DNA of 18,011 nucleotides from Acidimicrobiales bacterium. GTDB lineage: Bacteria; Actinomycetota; Acidimicrobiia; Acidimicrobiales; Ilumatobacteraceae. Every line of letters starts with the position of its first letter. Within the stretch, counting starts at the first letter, position 1. The stretch is from positions 1 to 18,011 of the forward strand of contig JAURHL010000021.1 of assembly GCA_030833305.1 (NCBI GenBank), read 5' to 3'. Positions 7,649 to 17,878 of this stretch are shown piece by piece. The position numbers were made by a program, and so were the translations under genes. The notes under the pieces were generated by a model. It did not search any database and was not told the origin of the DNA. It saw nothing but the letters and a program-made list of their open reading frames with translations.

Positions 7649-8500
7649 ATGGACAGCCTCCAGTTCCTCGGTCTCGAACCCACGCACAATCCGTATCGAT
7701 GGGTGTTGCCCGTGGTGCCGGGCATCTCGACGGGTGGCGGCTTCCTCTTCGGCGGTTGCGGGTTGGGGGCGGCCATCTCGGCGATGGAGCGCACGTCGGG
7801 TCGCCGCGCGGTGTGGGCCACGGGCCAGTATTTGTCCTATGCCAAGCCCGGCGAGGTGATGGACATCGACGTCACGTTGGCGGTGTCGGGCCACCAGATC
7901 AGCCAGGCCCGCGCGGTGTGTCACGTGGGTGACCGCGAGATTCTCACGGTGAACGCCGCTCTCGGTGACCGCGATCTCGACGAGACCGGGCAATGGGAAT
8001 CGATGCCTCCGAACGTTCCGTCGCCCCTCGACTGCAAGGAACGACCGCACGTGCTCGACTGGTCCGGAACCATCAGCGGTCGCATGGACCAACGCATCGT
8101 GAAGGGTCGCGAAGAACTGTCCGAGCTCGACGGCACGCCGAGCGACGGGCAGGTGTTGATGTGGACCCGGATACCCGAGGTGATCGAGGGAGTCGACGCG
8201 TCGACGTTGGCGATCCTGGGCGACTTCGTCCCGATGGGCGTGGGCCAAGCTCTGGGCATTCGCGGTGGTGGCAACAGCCTCGACAACACGTTGCGTATCG
8301 GTCGCCTCGTACCCACCGAGTGGGTGTTGCTCGACATTCGCATCCACATGGTCCAGCGCGGCTTCGGGCACGGATTGGTGCACATGTTCGCCGAGGACGG
8401 CACCTTGATGGCCACGGCCAGTCAGAGTTGCATCGTGCGTTTCTGGCGCGACATGCCCGGTCCGGGCCCGGCCGGTAAACATCGCCCGGAATCCAAGTAA
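7649..8500 (+). CDS. Acyl-CoA thioesterase II (TesB-like, double hotdog) family protein
   Basis: This 283-residue protein matches the TesB-like thioesterase family, which hydrolyses acyl-CoA to free acid and CoA. The N-terminal hotdog (about residues 15-115) contains GGFLFGGCGLGAAISAME and the strand TGQYLSYAKPGEVMDIDV. The C-terminal hotdog (about 165-275) contains GNSLDNTLRIG, PTEWVLLDIRIHMVQRGFGH and the typical terminal strand GTLMATASQSCIVRF. It heads the plus-strand side of a divergent promoter shared with the amidase operon. Possible roles are releasing CoA from the product of the neighbouring CoA-transferase pathway, or recycling CoA during breakdown of unusual acids. The family call is good; the substrate is not known. 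Confidence 0.85.
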   Translation: MDSLQFLGLEPTHNPYRWVLPVVPGISTGGGFLFGGCGLGAAISAMERTSGRRAVWATGQYLSYAKPGEVMDIDVTLAVSGHQISQARAVCHVGDREILTVNAALGDRDLDETGQWESMPPNVPSPLDCKERPHVLDWSGTISGRMDQRIVKGREELSELDGTPSDGQVLMWTRIPEVIEGVDASTLAILGDFVPMGVGQALGIRGGGNSLDNTLRIGRLVPTEWVLLDIRIHMVQRGFGHGLVHMFAEDGTLMATASQSCIVRFWRDMPGPGPAGKHRPESK

Positions 8501-8524
8501 TCCCGGCGCGTTCCCGCGCGGGAT
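8500..8524 (+). terminator. Hairpin after the thioesterase gene
   Basis: Right at the thioesterase stop codon, an 11-base arm (8500-8510) pairs with a 10-base arm (8515-8524): about 10 GC-rich base pairs with a single bulged G and a TTCC loop. No T-tract follows, which is common for actinobacterial hairpin terminators. It sits between the thioesterase stop and a separate promoter-like site for the next gene, so it may end or attenuate the first transcript. Confidence 0.45.
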
Positions 8525-8534
8525 GCCCGAACAG

Positions 8535-8541
8535 TAAGAAT
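8535..8541 (+). promoter_or_regulatory. Possible -10 element for the LLM oxidoreductase gene (leaderless)
   Basis: TAAGAAT lies 6-7 bases before the ATG at 8548, and no Shine-Dalgarno sequence is present. It is a weaker match to TANNNT than the other sites, but its position repeats the pattern seen at the amidase, thioesterase and first ABC genes. Confidence 0.35.
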
Positions 8542-8547
8542 GCGGAC

Positions 8548-9549
8548 ATGACGCAATCTTCCGGTTCCGGTCTTCCTCGTCGTGACGGCATGACGGTGCC
8601 CTTACCCGGTCACCTGCACACGCATCGCGAACGTTTGATGGAGTTGGCCGACATGGGTTACTCCGACATCTGGTCGGCCGAATCCGACGGGGCCGACGGT
8701 TTCACTCCGTTGGCAATGGCCGCGGCATGGGAGCCACGCCTGCGTTTGGGCACCGCGATCATTCCGGCGTACACCCGTTCACCCGCCTGCTTCGCCCAGA
8801 GCGTGGCGAGCCTGGCCGATGCGGCCCCGGGACGCTTCGCCATCGGCATCGGATCCAGCAGCAACGTCATCGTCGAGCGCTGGAACGGTATTCCCTTCGT
8901 GGAGCCGTACAAGAAGGTGCGCGACGTGGTGCGCTTCCTGAACGATGCGTTGTCGGGCGAGAAGGTGGCCAAGAAGTACGACACCTTCGAGGTGAACGGG
9001 TTCAAGTTGGGCGTGCGCCCGGAACACAAGCCCAAGATCCTGGTGGCGGCCTTGCGCGAGGGCATGTTGAGGCTCGCGGGTCGCGAGAGTGATGGCGCCA
9101 TCATCAACTGGTTGTCACCCACCGACGTGTCCAAGGTGGCCGCGGTCGTTCACGGCGCCGCCGGCGGAGAGCAGCGCGAGATCGTGGCGCGGATCTTCGT
9201 GTGTCCGTCGGAGAACACCGACGTGGTTCGCGCCGCCGGTCGCTTCGCCATCGCGGCGTACCTGAACGTGCCGGTGTACGCGGACTTCCATCGATGGCTC
9301 GGTCGCGGCGAACTTCTGCAGGAGATGTGGGACCTGTGGAAGGCCGGTGACCGCAAGGCCGCGTTGGCCGCGATTCCCGACGAGGTGGTGGACGACATCT
9401 TGATCCATGGCTCGCCCGCGCATTGTCGCGCCAAGATCGACGAGTACTTCGCCAACGGTGTCACCACCAGCTCGTTGGCCATCTTGGGCCTGGATCCCGA
9501 ACTGAACTACTGGGAGTCCGTGAAGGCGTTGTCACCGAGTGCCGGCTGA
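8548..9549 (+). CDS. LLM class F420-dependent oxidoreductase
   Basis: This 333-residue luciferase-like TIM-barrel protein belongs to the group of actinobacterial oxidoreductases that typically use coenzyme F420. Visible family features are LMELADMGYSDIWSAESDG (residues 31-49), WEPRLRLGTAIIPAYTRSP, then SVASLADAAPGRFAIGIGSS, which is the conserved strand and phosphate-binding region. They are followed by GIPFVEPYKKVRDVVRFLN and REGMLRLAGRESDGAIINW. The arrangement recalls the Rv3093c-like subgroup, but I cannot confirm this. The ATG at 8548 is chosen from the promoter spacing; an in-frame ATG at 8590 directly precedes the first conserved stretch. It lies 47 bp after the thioesterase gene and is convergent with the small repeat protein. 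It probably reduces or oxidises a carbonyl, alkene or acyl compound in the same pathway, but the substrate is unknown. Confidence 0.88.
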   Translation: MTQSSGSGLPRRDGMTVPLPGHLHTHRERLMELADMGYSDIWSAESDGADGFTPLAMAAAWEPRLRLGTAIIPAYTRSPACFAQSVASLADAAPGRFAIGIGSSSNVIVERWNGIPFVEPYKKVRDVVRFLNDALSGEKVAKKYDTFEVNGFKLGVRPEHKPKILVAALREGMLRLAGRESDGAIINWLSPTDVSKVAAVVHGAAGGEQREIVARIFVCPSENTDVVRAAGRFAIAAYLNVPVYADFHRWLGRGELLQEMWDLWKAGDRKAALAAIPDEVVDDILIHGSPAHCRAKIDEYFANGVTTSSLAILGLDPELNYWESVKALSPSAG

Positions 9550-9554
9550 CCCTG

Positions 9555-9575
9555 GCCTGACGTGTTCCGTCAGGC
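9555..9575. terminator. Bidirectional hairpin terminator between convergent genes
   Basis: GCCTGACG (9555-9562) and CGTCAGGC (9568-9575) form a perfect 8-bp stem with a 5-base loop. It lies between the oxidoreductase stop (9549) and the stop of the minus-strand small gene (9570-9572), overlapping the latter. The symmetry suits termination from both sides. No T-run is present on either strand. Confidence 0.6.
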
Positions 9576-9899
9576 GGCCTGTGCGCGCCCGTCGTGTTGC
9601 GCGGCCGTCGCGCGACCGTTCTGGATGTCGGTCTGCGCCCGGCCGTTCTGGATGTCGGTCTGCGCCCGGCCGTTCTGGATGTCGGTCTGCGCCCGGCCGT
9701 TCGCCAGAATGCGACGCATCTCGGCGAGGTATTGGCGTCCGATGCGGCACGTTTCGTCGGAGAGGATGAAGCGGGGATCGATGCCGGCCCGAGGATCGGT
9801 GAAACCCTCGAGGGTCAGTTGTTCGGCGGGGTGATTCTCGGATGTTTCGTCGTGGGTGCTCATGTTCATGTCGGGGGTGTGCGGCTGGTTCGTGATCAT
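9570..9899 (-). CDS. Small hypothetical protein with C-terminal 9-residue tandem repeats
   Basis: This 109-residue protein is not recognised. Residues 1-27 are polar and acidic. Residues 28-66 look folded, with LTLEGFTDPRAGIDPRF, then DETCRIGRQYLAEMRRIL, probably one helix. From residue 67 the sequence NGRAQTDIQ repeats exactly three times (67-75, 76-84, 85-93), followed by a partial, diverged copy (NGRATAAQ, then DGRAQAA). There is no signal peptide or membrane segment. The repeats are helix-compatible and could extend a helix or coiled coil. The ATG at 9899 has GAGG only about 2 bases upstream; ATGs at residues 11 and 13 are alternatives. The clean match of the 27-bp DNA repeat to this frame, and codon bias like its neighbours, support a real gene on this strand. 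Confidence 0.6.
   Translation of the reverse strand: MITNQPHTPDMNMSTHDETSENHPAEQLTLEGFTDPRAGIDPRFILSDETCRIGRQYLAEMRRILANGRAQTDIQNGRAQTDIQNGRAQTDIQNGRATAAQHDGRAQAA
9613..9702. repeat. 27-bp in-frame tandem repeat, about 3.3 copies
   Basis: Units at 9615-9641, 9642-9668 and 9669-9695 are identical apart from the first base of the first unit, and a partial fourth copy runs to 9702. The period is a multiple of three and encodes the NGRAQTDIQ peptide repeat on the minus strand. Near-perfect identity at the DNA level points to recent slippage expansion. Confidence 0.95.
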
Positions 9900-9965
9900 G
9901 ACCTCAGCCTGCCGAGGGGGTGTGGCACGAAGGGAATGAGCCGGTGTCCCCGCGAGGTGAGTGAG

Positions 9966-9971
9966 TAGTTT
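9966..9971 (+). promoter_or_regulatory. -10 element for the ABC exporter operon (leaderless)
   Basis: TAGTTT fits TANNNT and ends 7 bases before the GTG at 9979, implying a leaderless transcript. This is the main reason for choosing GTG 9979 over the in-frame GTG at 9961, whose upstream GAGG is too close to be a normal ribosome binding site. Confidence 0.45.
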
Positions 9972-9978
9972 CGGAACG

Positions 9979-11838
<1,860 letters not shown>

Positions 11839-13638
11839 ATGTGGGGCATGGCCGCCATCAGCGAGGAGGATCGCCTCGACCGCGTTCAGACGTTGCGCAC
11901 GTTGCGCCGTTCCTACGACCTGGCGCGTCCGCAACGTCGAATCCTGCATTCCGCACTGACGTTGGTTCTCGTCAGCACCCTGGTCACGTTGGCGGGACCG
12001 TTGCTGTTGCGTTACGCCATCGATCACGGGATCAAGGACGGCAACGGGCGGGTGTTGAACTGGTTGATCGTCGTGTACCTGGGCATCACCGCGTTCGGGT
12101 ACGGCGTGGGACGCCTGCAATATCTCGCCATCAACCGCGCGGGCGAGGGCTTTCTGCGCACCCTGCGCCTCACCGTGTTCGAACGACTGCAACGGCAATC
12201 GATGGCGTTCTTCGATCGCGAGAAGGCCGGCGTGTTGGTCTCGCGCATGACCAACGACATCGAGTCCATGGGCGAACTGATCCAGTTCGGGTTGTTGCAG
12301 TTCGTGTCGGCGTTCCTGTTGTTGGTGTTGGCTGTCATCGTGCTGTTCGTGATGTCGTGGCAATTGGCGCTGGTGGCGTTGGTCGTGTTGCCGTTGCTGG
12401 TTCTGGCGTCCGTGCGATTCCAGAAGCAGTCGAATCGTGCGTATTTGGACGTGCGCGAGAAGGTGGGCGACAACTTGTCGACGCTCCAGGAGGGAATCAC
12501 CGGCGTTCGGGTCATTCAGGCGTACGGACAGCAGGACGCCCGTTCGCGCCGGTTCCACTCCACGAACCGGGCTCTTTTCGACTCGCACATGCACAGCGTG
12601 AAGGTGAGCACCTGGTACTTCGGCCTGGTCGAGTTCGCCGGCATCGCCGCGACCGGAGCGATCATCGGCATCGGCGGTTGGTTGGTGCATCGTGACGCGG
12701 TCAGCATCGGCACCATCACGGCGTTCATCCTGCTGCTCGCCAATCTCTTTGACCCGGTCCAACAATTGAGTCAGCTCTACAACACCGTGCAATCGTCCAC
12801 CGCGGCGTTGCACAAGTTGTTCCTCATCGTCGACGCCAAGCCTGACGTCGACGAGGTGGAGCACCCCACGCCGTTGCCCGCGCGTGGCGCCATCGACGTC
12901 GTCGACGTGACGTTCTCCTACGAGACCGCGGACCGTCCGGCGTTGCGTGGCGTCTCCATCACGGTGGCCGACGGAGAGCGATTGGCGTTGGTGGGTCCGA
13001 CGGGTGCCGGAAAGTCCACCTTGGCCAAGTTGATGGCCCGTCTTTACGACCCCAGCATGGTGGACGGCACGTGCGGCACGGTGAGCTTCGGCGGTGTCGA
13101 TCTGCGGCAGTCATCGATGAGCGATCTGCGCCGTCGCATCGTGGTGGTGCCCCAAGAGGGCTTCTGCTTCGGCGGCACCATTCGAGAGAACGTTCGCATC
13201 GCGCGTCCGACCGCCACCGACGCCGAGGTCGAGCGAGCGCTGGCCTCCATCGGTGCCCTCGAGCGCTTCGCGGACTTCCCCGAGGGTCTGGACACCGAGG
13301 TTCGCGAGCGGGGGTCGCGGTTGTCGGCGGGCGAGCGTCAACTGGTGGCCTTGGCTCGCGCCGCGTTGGTGGATCCCGCGGTGTTGGTGCTCGACGAGGC
13401 CACGTCGAACCTCGATCCCGGCACGGAAGCGGTCGTCGAGCACGCCCTCGAGAGCCTGATGAACGGCCGCACCGTCATTGTGGTGGCGCATCGGTTGTCG
13501 ACCGTGCGCCGAGCCGATCGCATCGCGGTCGTCGATCACGGTGAGTTGGTCGAACTCGGATCTCACGATCAGTTGGTGACTCTCGGCGGCCGCTACGCGG
13601 CGTTGGCCTCGGCGTGGGAGGCCAGTCAGCCCCACTGA
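11839..13638 (+). CDS. ABC exporter half-transporter, subunit with catalytic ATP site
   Basis: This 599-residue protein is the partner of the preceding ABC gene. The transmembrane domain spans about residues 35-320 with six helices and the coupling-region sequence FFDREKAGVLVSRMTNDIESM (124-144). The NBD (about 350-590) has Walker A GPTGAGKS (386-393), Q-loop Gln (Q439 in VVVPQEGF), Walker B with a proper catalytic Glu (VLVLDEATSNLD, E520) and switch His H551. Its signature is LSAGE (495-499), not LSGGQ. In the heterodimer this weak signature faces the Asp-containing site of the partner, while its own Glu-containing site faces the partner's canonical LSGGQ. The ATG directly follows the upstream stop, with a strong Shine-Dalgarno 8 bases away; a second in-frame ATG at 11848 is less likely. 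It ends 12 bases from the convergent yceI-like gene. Confidence 0.92.
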   Translation: MWGMAAISEEDRLDRVQTLRTLRRSYDLARPQRRILHSALTLVLVSTLVTLAGPLLLRYAIDHGIKDGNGRVLNWLIVVYLGITAFGYGVGRLQYLAINRAGEGFLRTLRLTVFERLQRQSMAFFDREKAGVLVSRMTNDIESMGELIQFGLLQFVSAFLLLVLAVIVLFVMSWQLALVALVVLPLLVLASVRFQKQSNRAYLDVREKVGDNLSTLQEGITGVRVIQAYGQQDARSRRFHSTNRALFDSHMHSVKVSTWYFGLVEFAGIAATGAIIGIGGWLVHRDAVSIGTITAFILLLANLFDPVQQLSQLYNTVQSSTAALHKLFLIVDAKPDVDEVEHPTPLPARGAIDVVDVTFSYETADRPALRGVSITVADGERLALVGPTGAGKSTLAKLMARLYDPSMVDGTCGTVSFGGVDLRQSSMSDLRRRIVVVPQEGFCFGGTIRENVRIARPTATDAEVERALASIGALERFADFPEGLDTEVRERGSRLSAGERQLVALARAALVDPAVLVLDEATSNLDPGTEAVVEHALESLMNGRTVIVVAHRLSTVRRADRIAVVDHGELVELGSHDQLVTLGGRYAALASAWEASQPH

Positions 13639-13650
13639 CGTTCGCGACGC

Positions 13651-14403
13651 TCAGGCGCGCGCGAAAGCCAGCACGAATTCGATGAGACCGTCGTCGCCGG
13701 TGGTGACGAAACCGTTGGACGGGTTGTCGATGTCGTAGTCGGCGAAGCGGATCTCGATACTTCCCAGCACTCCGATCACGCCGTTCTCCATGCGTGCGCT
13801 CACCTCGAAGGAGACCTCGCGCGTGACTCCGTGCAAGGTGAGTTCCCCCGTGGCGACGGCGGTGATCGTGGCACCGGGCGCGGGGATAGAGCCGAGTTCG
13901 ATCGGTTGCGTCAATCGGAACGATGCCGTGGGGTGAATCGAGGTCTCCATGATCGGTCCGGCGAACTGAGAGTCGCGTCGGGTGCTGTCGCTCGTGATGG
14001 TGGCGACCTCGACCTCGAACGTGGTTTCCGTGATGGTGGTTCCTCGGATGACCAAGGTGCCGGTGACCGCGTCGGTGCGGCCGACGCCTTCGGTGTCGAC
14101 GCCTCCGAGGACCTCCTTCACGCGGTATCCGACTTCGGAGCCGGTGGTCGCCGTCCACGATCCCGTGAGTTCGTCGTCGGCGGGAGTCGACGGCGTGGTC
14201 GGGGCGTCGGCAATGGTCGTGGAACTCGCCTCCTCGAGGCCGGTCGTGGTGACGTCGACGACGGCTGCGAGGTCATCGGAGTCGAAGCGATCCTCCGGGG
14301 GATCGATCACCTTGGTCCACAGCAGGATCCCGCCGTACACGAGACCGACACCCACGACGGCGAGAACGACGGCCCGAACGATCCACTTCTTCATGACCGA
14401 CAT
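13651..14403 (-). CDS. YceI family protein, membrane-anchored
   Basis: This 250-residue protein has a basic N-terminus and one hydrophobic helix (about residues 8-29), which should anchor it in the membrane with the rest outside. A Thr/Pro/Asp-rich linker (about 30-78) leads to a YceI domain (about 79-250). YceI domains are lipocalin-like barrels that bind isoprenoid or other long lipid chains. Family marks include SEVGYRVKEVLGG, TVTG-type strand DAVTGTLVIRG, TSDSTRRDSQFAGPIMET, IHPTASFRL, GELTLHGVTREVSFEV and the closing IRFADYDIDNPSNGF. The ATG at 14403 is chosen; ATG 14394 (residue 4) is also possible. It lies 26 bp downstream of metH on the same strand and may be cotranscribed with it, though a functional link is not obvious. 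The family call is secure; the ligand is unknown. Confidence 0.88.
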   Translation of the reverse strand: MSVMKKWIVRAVVLAVVGVGLVYGGILLWTKVIDPPEDRFDSDDLAAVVDVTTTGLEEASSTTIADAPTTPSTPADDELTGSWTATTGSEVGYRVKEVLGGVDTEGVGRTDAVTGTLVIRGTTITETTFEVEVATITSDSTRRDSQFAGPIMETSIHPTASFRLTQPIELGSIPAPGATITAVATGELTLHGVTREVSFEVSARMENGVIGVLGSIEIRFADYDIDNPSNGFVTTGDDGLIEFVLAFARA

Positions 14404-14429
14404 TCAACACCCGTGAGTCGGGTCGATGG

Positions 14430-17400
14430 TCAGCGGGCGACGAAGTACTTGGCCTGCGGATGGTGGCAGATGATCGCCGAGGTGGTCTGTTCGGGCTGAT
14501 ACTGCCAGCCCGTCTCTTCGCTGACCTCGATGCCCAGGCGTCCGGCTTCCAAGAGGCGGGCCACCGTGGCGTTGTCCTCCAGATCGGGGCACGCGGGGTA
14601 TCCCCACGAGTAGCGACCGCCGCGATACTGCTGGCGGAACAGGCCACCGATCGATGGACCGTCCTCGGCGACGAAGCCCCACTCCTCGCGGATGCGCTTG
14701 TGCCACAACTCGGCGAGGGCCTCGGCCATCTCCACGCCGAGACCGTGCACGATCATGTACTTCTGGTACTCGTTCGCCGCGAACAGTCGGGCCGCTTCCT
14801 CGCTGACGGCGTTCCCCATGGTGACGATGTGGAAAGCCGCGTAATCCGGACCCCGCTCGACCGATCGGAAGAAGTCGGCGATGCACATGAACGGCGATTC
14901 GCTCTGGCGTGGGTAGTGGAAGCGTTCGATCTCGGTGGTGCGCGAGGCGTCGCTCCACACCACGAGGTCGTCGCCGTCGGAGTTCACGCAGAAGTAGCCG
15001 TACACCACCTGCGGCACGAGGAATCCGGCGGCCTTGGCCTCGGCCAGTTCCACGCGCAGTCGGGCGCGCAGGCGGGTCTTGAAGTCCTCGTCGGTTTCGT
15101 CACCCTCGGGACGGAACTGCCACTGGTTGCGGAACAAGGCGGTCTCGTTCACGTACTGGACGATGTCGTCGAGGGGGATGCCCTTCACGATGCGGGTGCC
15201 GAGGAACGGCGGTTCGAACACGGTGTTGTCGGCGGCGACCTCGGGTGAACGCGCCGGGACCTCCACCGCTTCCTTGGTGGCACCGGAACGAGCCGGCAGC
15301 ACGCGACCCGAGGGCACACGGCCGAAGTCGGGATCATCGGACCCGGAGCGCTTCATCTCCATCAACTTGTCGAGGGTGCTGAGACCCTCGAACGCGTCGC
15401 GACCGTAGAAGACCCGACCGTCGTACACCTCGCGCAGGTCCTTTTCCACGTAGGTGCGAGTGAGGGCGGCACCGCCGAGCAGCACCGGCACGTCGGCGAG
15501 ACCCAGGTCGTTCATCTCCATCAGGTTCTCGCGCATGATGAGGGTGCTCTTCACGAGCAAACCGCTCATGCCGAGCGCGTCGGCACCCACTTCCTTGACC
15601 TTCTGCACCATCTCGGAGATGGGGATCTTGATACCCAGGTTGTGCACCTCGTAGCCGTTGTTGGTGCAGATGATGTCGACCAGGTTCTTGCCGATGTCGT
15701 GCACGTCGCCCTTGACGGTGGCCAACACCAACTTGCCCTTGGACGACGAGCCCGCGACCTTGTCCATGTGCGGCTCGAGGTGGGCCACGGCGGCCTTCAT
15801 GGTCTCGGCGCTCTGCAGAACGAAGGGCAACTGCATCTGGCCCGAACCGAAGAGCTCGCCGACGACCTTCATGCCGTCGAGGAGGATGTCGTTGACGATG
15901 GTGAGCGGAGCGAGTCCACCGGCCATCGCCGCGTCGAGTTCGTCGGTCAGGCCCTCACGGTCGCCGTCGATGATGCGTTGCTTCAGCAACTGCTCGACGG
16001 TCCAACCCGAGCGGTCCTCGCGCACCGTGGCCACCGTGTTGACGTCGGCGAAGACCTCCAGCAACTTCTTCAGCGGGTCGTAGTCACCCGTGCGACGGTC
16101 GTAGATGAGGTCGAGACAGATCTGCTTGTGCTCTTCGGGCATGCGAGCGAGGGGCACGATCTTGCCGGCGTGCACGATCGCGGAATCGAGCCCCGCCGAC
16201 ACGCACTCGTGCAGGAAAACGCTGTTCAGCGCGTGGCGGGCGGAGGGCTTCAGACCGAAGCTGACGTTGGACACTCCGAGCGTGGTGAAACAACCGGGGA
16301 TCTCGGCTTTGATGCGCCGAATCGCGTCGATGGTGTGTTTGGCGTCGAGGCGCAGATCGTCGTCGCCGGTCGACAACGGGAACGTGAGGGCATCGAAGAT
16401 GAGATCGCTGGCGGTCAGTCCGTACCGATCGACCGCGATGCGGTGCAGACGATGGGCGATCTCCAGTTTCCATTCGACGTCGCGCGCTTGGCCCTTCTCG
16501 TCGATCAACAAGCACACCACCGCGCAGCCGTACTCGCGAGCGAGCGAGAACACGCGGTCGAGACGACTGCCCGGTTCCTCGCCGTCCTCGAGGTTGGCCG
16601 AGTTCAAGATGGCCCGTCCGCCGATGTGCATGAGGCCGGCCTCCATCACCTGGGGCTCGGTGGAGTCGAGCACGAGGGGAACACTGGCGGGTGCCGAAGC
16701 GCGAGGCGATCTCGTCCATGTCGACCACGCCGTCACGACCCACGTAGTCGACGCACACGTCGAGAACGTGCGCGCCCTCGCGGATCTGCTCGGTGGCCAT
16801 CTTGGTGCAGTTGTCCCAGTCGCCGGCGATCATGGCGTCACGGAAGGCTTTCGAACCGTTGGTGTTCGTGCGCTCGCCGATGATGAGGAACGAGTTGTCC
16901 TGCTTCACGGGCACCGACGAGTAGATGGACGACACGCTCGGCTCGATCAGGGCCGAGCGGCGCGGCGCCGCGAGCCCGCGCACCGCATCGACGACGGCCT
17001 TCAGGTGTGCGGGAGTGGTGCCACAACAGCCACCCACCACGCCGATGCCGAGATCGGTGACGTGATGGCGATGGAATTCGGCCAGTTTCTCGGGGGTGAG
17101 GTCGTAGTGCGTGCGTCCGTCGACGACGCTCGGAAGCCCGGCGTTCGGCAACACGCTGATGGGCATGGTCGCGTACTGACTCAGATAGCGCAGGTGTTCC
17201 TGCATCTCGGCCGGTCCGGTGGCGCAGTTGATTCCGAACACGTCGGGTCGCATCGCGCCGATCGCGGTGAGCGCGGCTCCGATCTCTGATCCGACGAGCA
17301 TGCGTCCGGTGGTCTCCATGGTGACCTGCACCTGGATGGGCACCTCGCGACCCTCGGCGACCATGGCGCGGCGACAGGCGATCATCGCGGCCTTGATCTG

Positions 17401-17868
17401 CAACAGGTCCATGCAGGTCTCGATGAGGAAGAGGTCGACGCCGCCGACCAACAAGCCACGAGCCTGTTCGACGTATGCGTCGCGTAGTTCGGCGAAACGA
17501 ATGTGACCGAGACTCGGCAACTTGGTGCCGGGTCCGATGGATCCGGCGACGTAACGTGAGCGTCCGTCGGACTCGTAGTCGTTCGCCGTCTCGCGGGCCA
17601 GACGAGCGGCGGACACGTTCAATTCGTACGCCTGATCGGGGATGTCGTACTCGGTGAGCACCGTGGAGAAGCTTCCGAAGCTGGCGGTCTCCAACGCGTC
17701 GACGCCGACGTCGAGGCGAGCACGCCGCTCGTGCGCGCGACGGAGGATGAGACGCCCGCGCGCGCGTCGACGACGAACAAAGTTGCGCTCGGGTGCGCGT
17801 TCATCGTCGCCGTCGTCGCCGAACTCGCCATCCGACGCTTGATCTGGACGAACGCGAATGTCCACCAT
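14430..17868 (-). CDS. metH: Cobalamin-dependent methionine synthase (5-methyltetrahydrofolate-homocysteine methyltransferase), interrupted by a frameshift
   Basis: MetH transfers a methyl group from 5-methyl-THF to homocysteine through cobalamin, giving methionine. The coding sequence is in two frames: 17868-16690 (393 residues) and 16688-14430 (752 residues), about 1145 together against roughly 1190-1230 for intact relatives. The first part holds the homocysteine domain, with zinc Cys in FGINCATGP (C215) and VVGGCCGTTPAH (C281, C282), then the start of the pterin domain (LIIGERTNTNGSKAFRDAM). The second part resumes at ASVPLVLDSTEPQVMEAGL and carries the rest of the pterin domain, the cap and B12 domain with KGDVHDIGKN, and the C-terminal reactivation domain with the SAM-binding GYPACPDLED. 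The frame changes near 16689. The first ~55 residues are Arg-rich and lack the family's DGAMGT-type start, so a second error or rearrangement is possible. Start choice (ATG 17868 or TTG 17877) is therefore uncertain. Conservation on both sides suggests sequencing error or very recent damage. Confidence 0.85.
16686..16692 (-). other. metH: metH frameshift site
   Basis: On the minus strand this reads ACCCGCC. Upstream it encodes DEIASRFGT in one frame; downstream ASVPLVLDSTEP continues in another. Removing one C restores GTASVPLVLD; adding two bases (for example another GC) restores the family's usual spacing with one more residue. The actual event cannot be told from this sequence alone. Confidence 0.8.
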
Positions 17869-17878
17869 CGCGCGCAAC

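Noticed and set aside
9613..9702. Possible CRISPR array or intergenic repeat
   Set aside because: The 27-bp units are directly adjacent with no spacers and stay in frame within a protein, so this is a coding tandem repeat.
9539..9968. Plus-strand frames over the repeat protein, which also show a repeated peptide
   Set aside because: A tandem repeat with a period divisible by three gives repeats in every frame. The minus-strand frame has a normal start, neighbour-like codon use and a plausible folded core.
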